Positions 55,613 through 64,000 of a stretch of 64,000 bases of DNA are shown piece by piece. How positions within the stretch are numbered: the stretch's first letter is position 1; every line of letters begins with the position of its first letter. The position numbers and the translations under genes were made by a program. Origin of the DNA: Phytopythium helicoides (lineage: Eukaryota > Oomycota > Peronosporomycetes > Pythiales > Pythiaceae); contig JANFNE010000001.1 in assembly GCA_024867545.1 (NCBI GenBank), forward strand, positions 1,426,001-1,490,000, in the 5' to 3' direction. The notes under the pieces are model-generated. The model searched no databases and was not told the DNA's origin. It saw nothing but the letters and a program-made list of their open reading frames with translations.

Positions 55613-58600
55613 TTACATCAGTCCGCACGCGTTCTGATCATCGCTCGTCTTCTTCTTCTTGAGCTCGGTGGTGCCAGTGGCACTGCTCGGACGGAATGAA
55701 AAGTTGCGCCGCAGGTAGCCGAGCACAGCGCGGTTCTCTTTCTTTAGAAGCTGGAAAGCTTCGCGCAAAGATGCGTGGTCATTCAAGGTCACTTGGTTCG
55801 CATCCATGACTCGCTCTGTTGCTAGCTGTACGCGGAACGCAGCCTTGGATACCCGCATGGCAGCAACGTACGCTGACGAGCCCTTGAGTGAGTGACTCTC
55901 GCGTCGCAGTACGACATAGTCGCTCGTTGCATAAGCTGTTTCGATGCGACCCATGTACTCTTCGCACACGGATGCATACTTCTCCAGCAGCGTCATGAAC
56001 AGGTTTTCGTTGCCTCCGCACTGATCAACGCCGAGCGCATAATCAATCGGATCGCCTTCCGGAATCGGGATATCTTCAGGGACCACAATAGAGGCCGAAG
56101 TCGAGCGCGGACTGCTGCTCGGTGCGTTCGAAGACTCACTGTGATCGTCACGGACTTGATTACTGTCTTCGCTGCCGCGTCGCTTAACGTTGTTGTAGTT
56201 CTGCATCTGCGACGGCTTCGACGCGTTCAATGCGCTTGCAGCCGCTTGGGAAGCAGCATAGACGTCAATGCCGCTCTGTAGGTATGACGACTGGGAATCT
56301 GAAACTGCATCGAGATACAACGACTTGTTGGTCGCTGCATAGAACGAAGACGATGCTACTTCCACAACGGCTTCATTCTCGAGACCAATAGTACGTCCAA
56401 TCGTGTCAGACGCGTTAGACTGGTTGCTCTTTCCTTCGCTCACCGTCGTCAGAGCCATAAGCAGCGACTCTTGGTCCATGACAGAAGGCAGTGCACCACC
56501 ACCACCGTGCGTCAGCATCATCGGGTCCTCTAGCTCAAGGTCCGAGATGGCTCGGTCCAAATCCAGTGCTTCTTTGTGTGTAGATGCTGGGACCAAGTTC
56601 GCAGCACCTGGATCTGAGAACTCGCCGTCATCCGAGAGTGTACTGGTATCTCGTGGAGTGGCTTTTTGGCCGAGGTAGCGGACCCGCATCCACTTTCGAA
56701 CAGCATTGCGGAGGGTGTTCTTGGAGATGGGCTTGACCACAAACTCATCCATTCCGGAGTCTAGGCATCGTTTGCGATCTCCACTCATCGCATATGCTGT
56801 GACGCCGATAATAGGAATGCGAGGAATCCTCATTTCTCGCTCAAACTTGCGGATGTTGCGAGTCGCATCGTAGCCATTCATGATCGGCATTTCACAATCC
56901 ATGAGCACAATGTCGTACGACTCATAGTGCTCCTTGTACGCATGGAACGCATCACGTCCATTGATCTCCCACTGCAGCAGGTGATTGTCCTCCATGAAGA
57001 AACTTTTGACGACTTCCCAATTGAACTCGTTGTCTTCCACGACCAAAATTCGAGCGTGCTTTGGCACTAGATCCTTGATAGCTGCAGCGCTGCTGGCTCT
57101 CGGCAGCAGAGCTCCATTTGCTGCGATAATGTCCGGGAATTTCTGAGGATCGATGAGCAAGTTGCCCTCTTCGATACGGCGAAGGACGACAGTAAAGAAG
57201 AACTCTGAGCCCTCTCCCAAAGCACTCTCGACGTCAATTTCACCGTCCATGAGCTCTACCAACTGCTTACAGATCGCCAAGCCGAGCCCAGATCCAGTTG
57301 GATTGTTTTTGCGAGTCCGCTCAAGCTTTGTGAACAGAGAAAACAAGCGCGATTTTTCTTCATCGTCGATACCGACTCCAGTGTCAATGACTTGAAAAAG
57401 CAGCTTGACAAGTTGCTTGGGCAAATCTGGGGAAGGCACAACACTGCACTTGACTGTGATCGACCCCTCGTTTGTGAACTTGATGGCGTTTGACAAAAGG
57501 TTTAGCAGCACCTGGCGAAGTCGGCTCACGTCTCCAATCAGGTTCTTGGGCACTTTCGGGGAGCATTCAAGAGACAGCTTGACATGCTTCTCTCGAGCTT
57601 TGAACTTGAAGATCTCCAGCGAGTACTCCAGCAAGTCATCCATTTGAAATGGATCTGACGAGATTTCCATGTGACCGGCCTCGATCTTGGAGAGATCGAG
57701 AATGTCGTTGATAAGATTTAGAAGCAAGGAGCCTGAGATGTATGCCATGTGGACAAAACGCTCCGTAGTCTTCTCCAATGTTTGCTCACGAAGCAGCTCC
57801 AGCATACCCAGAACGCCGTTCAAAGGAGTTCTTCAAATGCATTTCAATGTCAGCGTTGCGGTTCCATAGTAAACGTCAAAAATCATGCAAACGTACCGAA
57901 GTTCGTGGCTGAAAGAAGCCAGGAAGTTGACTCGAGCAGCTTCCATGTGCTTTTTCGCTGTGTAGTCCTGTCCGACACCGATGACGCCGCGAATGTTGCC
58001 ATGCATGTCCTTCTTACTCGACGCGTTCACCAGCAATAGAAGAGCCTTGCCACCTGCGGTCGTCATGGGCAGCTCCATCTCGCCAACATCGATACCAATC
58101 AGCGCTTGGTTCAGCAACTTTCGGACTTGAGGTTGGTTCTCAGCGTTGATGAACGCATCAACCAGAGACAAACCGAGGACTGAGGATTTGTGGTACCCTG
58201 TAATCTCTTCGATCTTCTGGTTCCACTCGTTGATGCAGCCGAAAGTATCGACACCAAAGATGGGGGCATTTGCCGTGTCAATGAGTCGGAAGTACTCGTG
58301 CTCCTGAGCAATGCGGTCCGTGATATCTTGTCCGATACCCACAACTCCAACAATGTTGCCGTGCATGTCGTTTCGCGGGGTCGCATTCAGCAGGATCTCG
58401 ATTCGCGTACCAGGACGAGTGATCAGCGGGAACTCAAAGTTAGCAGTCTCGATGCCGGCGAGAGCTTTGCTGAAAACTTCCGCAACTATTGGGCGGTATT
58501 CAGGCGAAATAAAAGTCTCCACAAGATTCTCCCCAATCACTTCTGCAGTGGAGTACTTTGTAATCTGGGCGGCTTTCTTGTTCCAAATGTTGACGCACAA

Positions 58601-61600
58601 GTTTGCATCCACACCAAAGATAGGCGCATTGGCTGTATCAATCAGACGGGTGTACTCTTGCTCCTGCACAATGCGGTCCGTGAGATCCTGACCAATGCCA
58701 ACAACGCCAACGATCGCGCCGTGTTGGTCCAGTCGCACAGTCGCATTCATTCGGATTTTCACGTTCTTGACGCTGCCCTTCTTCTTCAGTGCAACCTCGA
58801 AGTTTGAAGTCTCGTCACCGTCAAGTGCCTTCGTTAGAATGTTATCGAGTGCGTCGCAGTATTCCTCCGCAACAAAATTTGACAGCATATGGCGTCCGAT
58901 CACTTCCTCCTTTGAGTATCTCGTGATTTCGGCTGTTTTCCGGTTCCAAATCGTGACTCGGCCCTCCGTGTCGACGCCGAAGATGGGAGCATTAGCCTTC
59001 TCGATCAGACGCGCATACTCCTGCTCTTGGGCAATTCGGTCTGTGATGTCCTGTCCAATGCCGACCATGCCAATGACTTGTGCGAGCTCGTTAAAGCGTG
59101 GTGTAGCATTCAGCAGAATCTCTACACGGCGACCAGTCTTGGTCATGAGTGGGAACTCGAAGTTGGCAGTCTCTGAACCATTTAGTGCCTTGGATAGAAC
59201 TTGACCAACAGCCTCTTTATAGTCATCTGTGATAAACTCGTCGACCAGGTCCTTCCCCATGACTTCGTCAGGCGAGTACATGGTGATCTCAGCCGCCTTT
59301 TTGTTCCAGATGTTGACTCGGCCATCTTGATCGACTCCGAAAATGGGGGCGTTCGCTGTATCGATGAGACGCGCATACTCTTGCTCTTGGGCAATACGGT
59401 CCGTAATATCCTGGCCAATGCTCACAACGCCCACGATTTCGCCAAGTTCATTGTATCGAGGTGTCGCGTTGAGCAAGATTTCTAGTCGACGACCGTCTTT
59501 GGTGATAAGAGGGAAATTAAAGTTGGCCGTTTGAACACCATTGAGGGCTTGAGACAGAACGAGGCCGACTGCTGAGCGGTAGCGTTCAGAGATGAACTCC
59601 TGCACGAGGTCTTTACCCATAACTTCATCAGTCGAGTATTGAGAGATCTCGGCCACTTTGTTGTTCCAAATATTCACGAGACCAGACCGGTCCACACCAA
59701 AGATCGGTGCATTCGCGGTGTTGATCAGGCGGCTGTACTCTTGGTCTTGCGCGATGCGAACAGTAATATCCTGACCAATTCCGACAACACCGATGATATC
59801 ACCCTTCTGGTTGTATCGTGGGGTTGCATTCAGCAAGATCTCTACACGGCGGCCCGTCTTGGTAATAAGTGGAAACTCAAAACTCTCAGTGGCAAGGCCA
59901 GCCATGGCCTTCGCCATGACATCACGCACGCCAGCTTTGAAGTCATGCGGTATGAATCCATCGATCAGGTTTGTACCGCGTGCCTCATACACCTTGTACT
60001 CTGTAATCTGTGCCGCCTTGCGGTTCCAGATGTTGACAAGGCCATTCATATCAATACCAAAGATCGGGGCGTTTGCTGTGTCGATTAACCGCGTGTACTC
60101 TTCTTCCTGCGCGCGCTTGTCTGTGAAGTCCTGTCCGATGCCAACAACGCCGGTAATATTTCCACCGTGGTCGTAGCGAGGCGTGGCGTTGAGAAGGATA
60201 TCCAGCTTGCGACCGCTCTTCGTCACAAGCGGGAACTCAAAGTTCGCCGTTTCAATGCCTTCGAGCGCCTTGGACAACACGTCGGCAACCTCTGCTTGGC
60301 TCTCTTCCGCGATAAAGCTCACCAGATCCTGCCCCATAGCTTCACGATGCGTGTATTCGGTCGTCGTAGCAGCCTTCTTGTTCCAAATCGTGACACGGTT
60401 GTTCTCGTCGACTCCAAAGATCGGGGCGTTAGCCGTGTCAATCAACCGGCTGTACTCTTGCTCCTGCACGATACGCTCCGTGATGTCTTGGCCAATACCG
60501 ACGACACCGACAATCTGACCCAGGTGATCAAACCTAGGAGTCGCATTCAAAAGGATCTCGACCTTGCGTCCGTTCTTGGTGATCATGGGGAATTCAAAGT
60601 TGGCTGTCTCGATGCCCTGAAGTGCCTTCTCGAACACTGCAGCGACTTCAGCTTGGTAGTCTTCGGAGATCAAGAATGACACGAGGTCAGATCCCATCAC
60701 TTCGCCGGGCCAATACTCGCTGATCTCGGCGGCTTTCTTGTTGAAAATAACGATGTGTAGATCCGTGTCGACTCCGAAGATCGGTGCGTTCGCCGAGTCG
60801 ATGAGCTTGCTATACTCCATGTCGTTTGCGTTTCGCTCCGTCACGTCCTGCCCGATGGCCACAATACCAATCACCTCACCGTCATCATCAACTTGCGGAG
60901 TCAATGAGAGAACAATCTCGACTCGCGACCCGGTGCTCGTGGTCAGTGGCAGCTCAAAGTCGCTGAGCGCAGTGTTGGTCTTGATGGTGTTGCTAATGGC
61001 TTCTTCGACCACAACACGGAAGGTTTCGTCGACGATGTCCAGGACAGATCGTCCGACCACACGATCGACGCTGTAACCCGTGAGCGTCTCAGCCTTTGGG
61101 TTCCAAATCGTCACCTTGCCCGAGGTATCGAGCTCAATTATCGGGGCGTTCGCCTGCGTGATGACTCGCGCGTACTGCGTTCCACGAAGGCGCCACATAG
61201 TGACGTCCTGGCCGATGCCGAAGACGCCAACGACCTTGCCCGTCGCGTCATCGATGTCGGGCGTGAAGTTGACGAGCAGCTTGACCGTGCGGCCCCTGGA
61301 CGCCGTCTTGAGCGGGATCGTCACTTCTGGCAGCTCCCCATCGCTGTCATTGTGCAGTGCATCGTCCACACACTGCTCGACAAAGTCGACGCATCCGTCG
61401 ACGATAAACTTGGCGAGCGGCTTTCCCTCCACATCTTCAAGCGCGAGGTTGGTAATGGACGCGAGCTTTTTGTTCCAGAAGGTCACGTTGCCGTCGACCG
61501 ACACGCCTAGCACTGGTGCGGCCGCGTGCTGCAGCAGGCGCGCGATGCGCTCTCCTCCTCCTCGCTTGGAGAGGTGCGCGTCCAAGTCGTCCTCGACGCA

Positions 61601-61651
61601 CTCTAGCTGCGTGGCCGCGCACTTGGCGTCCTTGTGTCGTCTCGAGGGCAT
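55613..61651 (-). CDS. HK3: hybrid histidine kinase with 10 PAS domains, two exons
   Basis: Model: 61651-57897 and 57830-55613 with a 66-nt intron; 1990 residues and no frameshift. Ten PAS units precede the phosphoacceptor SHELRTP (His1249), ATPase (LLNLLSNAIKFT, DTGVGI, GSGLGL), receiver (VVEDNE, MDCEMPIMNG, VVKPIS) and HPt (SHSLKGSSAYV near 1900). The protein ends in CGLM, a CaaX-type box. It is the only member with an intron, which splits the Arg codon of the phosphoacceptor motif; the donor is GTACGT and the acceptor ttgaag. PAS 8 lacks the usual RRVEILLNAT and reads KNVKIRMNATVRL instead. The N-terminal PAS domains match HK1 and HK2 in order, so the three share an ancestor and differ mainly in the middle of the array. 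Transcription converges on the MAPKK-like gene, 129 nt apart. Confidence 0.93.
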
Positions 61652-62689
61652 GGGCGTCTACGCGCCTCCTGGCGGCGGCTGTGCCGTGGGACGCCGCGCC
61701 TTTGTGGCTCGGCGAGCTTCTCGCCGCGCGTTCCTTCGATAGCCGAAGAAGAACAAGCAGTCTCCGCGCGGATCTTCCGTCCGCGTGGCGTCCGCCGGTG
61801 GGTGGAGAGCGCGGCAGACGCGGCGAAGCGCGGAGCGTAGTACTGTATACTGGAGCGCTGCCCGACGGAGAGAAGGGCGGGCTGGGCGGATCCTCCGGCC
61901 GCGCGCCGCGCAGGAGCCGCTCGAGCCGCTCGACGCGCTCGACGCCTGGACGGGGGCCGCGCGCACGCAGAGCCACGCGGGGCGAGCGCAGCAGCAGCGA
62001 GAGCCGCGGGGGCAGAAGCCGAAGTAGGCGCGAGCGTGAGCCGCAGCGGAACGGAATGGCAGGCAGCCTGTCTTCCCCGGCAACTCGGGCATCACCAGGG
62101 ACATCCCACGTGGAGTCACGATCAGACGGCGGCGAGGACTGGCGGCCACGTCTCGAGGAGCTCCGCGGCGGGGTTTTGGCCAATCGGAGGACGGAAACCA
62201 GAGGAAACGACCGGTTTCCGCCAATCGGACGAGGTCAATTGAGCGCCGACAAGGGAGACGGGCGCCGGCTGCACCCTCTCGCCCCGCGCGGAAATCAAGG
62301 TGTACGCGCGCGTGATTGGCTGAAAAGAAGGATCCATCAGAAGGTACGGTACAAACTTGATCACTCCGATACAAAACGTAGTGATCGTCTGTCGGACCCA
62401 TTGCCATACTCGACCCAAGTCATCTGGCTACGGTACCCACCAAATCCCTTTTTTCAGGTCATAGCCATAACGTTCGCGTTTTCTTTCAATAAATGGACCA
62501 AGCAAGCTTGGCAGGCTGCGGCTGCAACTTCCGGTTGACCCGCTGGAGCGGCCGAGCGTCCGGTGCAGCACGAGCCGCGATCGATGCTGGCCAGCGGCAA
62601 AAAAAAAGGAGTCGACGGCATCCTGCACCAGCCTCTAACGACAAACACGACCGAGGTCCGCGGCGGCAAGGCAAGACCGCGAGCACTGA
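61652..62689. other. Intergenic, HK3 promoter side
   Basis: This 1038-nt GC-rich stretch lies upstream of HK3 and downstream of Rab18. CCAAT boxes occur at 62180-62184 and 62221-62225, both within ccaatcgga, and an inverted one (attgg) at 62315-62319. A 340-codon frame (61516-62538, plus) and a 248-codon frame (minus) cross it, but both are Arg/Ser/Pro-rich and overlap HK3 or each other, so they are treated as chance frames in GC-rich DNA. Confidence 0.5.
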
Positions 62690-63656
62690 CTAACAGCACC
62701 CGCCGCTGCCAGTCTTCTCGGCCTTGGCATCCAATTTCCGGCCACGAGTGCGAGGCGCCGTGTTCGACAGCAGGGCCGGGTTCTCGAGGATCTGCACACA
62801 TTCGCACGCGCAGGTTTAATTTCCGGCGGCTCGATCCAGACCTGCGACCAAGTTCCACCCACCTTTTGCACTACTTCGTTGAAAACTTGCTGGATGCCGA
62901 TCTTGGTCTTGGCGCTGCTCTCGACGAACAGCATGCCCTTCGACCGAGCCCAGTCTTCGGCTTCGCGGCGGCTCACCACACGCTCCTGTTTTCAGCGTTG
63001 CAGTTCAGCGAGAGCAGTCACCGGAAACACACGCAACTCGACGCAAACGAACCTTGTCGATCTTGTTGCCGACCAGCAGCTTGACGACATCGCGACCGCC
63101 GGCGGGGCTGTATACCTCGACCTCCTGGAGCCAGAGGTCGAGGTTCTCGAACGTGTCCCGGCGAGCGACATCATACACTAAAGGCGTCAACAACAACTCT
63201 GTGTCAGCAACTGCATCCTGCCGTCGGCGGGGAAGCCGCCAGGAACGCCGGCACGCACCCAGCACGATGCCCTGCGCGCCTCTGTAGTACGAGCTCGTGA
63301 GCGTCCGGAAGCGCTCCTGGCCAGCCGTGTCCCAAATCGTCATCTTGATCTTCTTGCCGTCGACCTGCATCATCTTGACCTTGAAATCCACACCTGGAGA
63401 CCGTGCGTCGTGAGCAGAAGAGTCCAGGGCGATGCGCCATCTCCGAGCCTCTCCCCCGTACCGATCGTGCTCTGCAGATTGTCGTCAAAGGTATCGTCCG
63501 TGAAGCGCAGCAGCATGCTGCGCCGCCGCACCCACCGCCTCGTCAGCCTCGCCCTCGCGCCGCCCACACGCGCCAAATCGCCAGCACCAACCTGCTCTTG
63601 CCGACGCCAGCGTCGCCAATCAGCAGCAGCTTGAACAGGTGATCGTATCCGTCCAT
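62690..63656 (-). CDS. RAB18: Rab18-type small GTPase, six exons
   Basis: Model, in transcription order: 63656-63592, 63517-63462, 63393-63259, 63177-63053, 62985-62863, 62791-62690; 201 residues. Introns are 64-81 nt. The assembled protein is a complete Rab: P-loop [29 protein letters not shown] (Rab18-like effector loop), [22 protein letters not shown] and a C-terminal GGCC for double geranylgeranylation. Rab18 acts on the endoplasmic reticulum and lipid droplets and in membrane contacts. All five junctions keep phase and conserved sequence runs across each of them. The last exon carries only the hypervariable tail. The start [14 protein letters not shown] matches family length. Confidence 0.95.
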
Positions 63657-64000
63657 GGCGCTGCTGCATCGCCCCAAGCGTCAGAAAACCTGCTGCGACC
63701 CGTCGACGCCGCCAGCGCGCGAAACGCACCCGGTTCTTCACCTCTGGAGCCCGCGGAGACGCGCGCGGGGGGAGCGAGGGGAGCGCGACGCGCCAGTCGG
63801 AGGCGCCGAGCGGAGCAGGGAGAGCGCGCGTTCGCGCCGTCGCCGTCGCCTTCTCGGCCGCTTTTCTCTCGGACCCGCTCGCCGTGTGTGTTGTTGACGG
63901 GGCAGCCGTGGCCGACGAAAGCACCTCGCGAGGTTTTTTTATTCGGACTGGTACGCGGGAGGATACAGCGTACGGAGGGCTGCGTGGGTGGGTTGGTAGA
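63657..64000. other. Upstream of Rab18, no gene seen
   Basis: The 344 nt to the window end are GC-rich, with short open frames in several phases and no recognisable motif. The region is the presumed Rab18 promoter. A short T-run occurs near 63935. Confidence 0.5.

Noticed and set aside
27411..61651. LOV-type blue-light receptor function for the PAS units
   Set aside because: The flavin-binding Cys motif is absent from every unit examined.
61516..62538. 340-codon plus-strand frame
   Set aside because: It overlaps the start of HK3 antisense and is dominated by Arg, Ser, Pro and Gly from GC-rich DNA.
1..64000. Bacterial operons, CRISPR arrays, insertion sequences, tRNA or rRNA genes
   Set aside because: Spliced genes and eukaryotic families throughout; no direct-repeat/spacer pattern, transposase or conserved RNA sequence was recognised.

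Overview
The window is nuclear DNA of a eukaryote, most likely an oomycete (Phytophthora/Pythium group). The evidence is compact intron-poor genes, introns mostly of 57-86 nt with GT..AG ends, a GC-rich third codon position, many PH/PX/ANK/F-BAR signalling proteins, flagellum-linked genes (an RJL GTPase and a Tctex1 dynein light chain), and hybrid histidine kinases with long PAS arrays. The genus is inference. No rRNA, tRNA, CRISPR, transposase or intact transposon was recognised.

Layout. 1-1733: no gene supported. 1734-5694: PX protein, Tctex1 light chain, RJL GTPase, PUB-domain protein. 5730-16958: four-PH protein, five-exon F-BAR protein, a 1125-aa Sfi1-like/CH-like protein, a PX protein fused to a permuted NlpC/P60-like domain, and a small PH protein. 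17343-27277: RNase H2 subunit A, a RING plus ubiquitin-like protein (apparent frameshift), an eight-exon ankyrin-HECT ubiquitin ligase, and a tandem RGS-DENN protein. 27411-61651: three paralogous hybrid histidine kinases on the minus strand (here HK1, HK2, HK3) with 15, 33 and 10 PAS domains. An ankyrin protein and a MAPKK-like kinase lie between HK2 and HK3 on the plus strand. 62690-63656: Rab18.

The centrepiece is the histidine kinase family. Each protein runs PAS array, dimerisation/phosphoacceptor domain (SHELRTP), ATPase, receiver, HPt, and a C-terminal CaaX-type box (CGVM, CGVM, CGLM). A complete His-Asp-His relay on one chain, probably prenylated to a membrane, is therefore predicted. 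HK2 would be about 4819 residues. Most of its array is a four-PAS unit of 1440 bp repeated about 5.5 times at near identity. HK2 as given is broken by 12 small indels and HK1 by one, plus a compensated pair. The reading frame is otherwise open, so consensus errors in a repeat-rich assembly are the likelier cause, but decay is not excluded.

Gene models with introns were built by eye from splice consensus, phase and family conservation. Coordinates given for them are the full span from start codon to stop codon.
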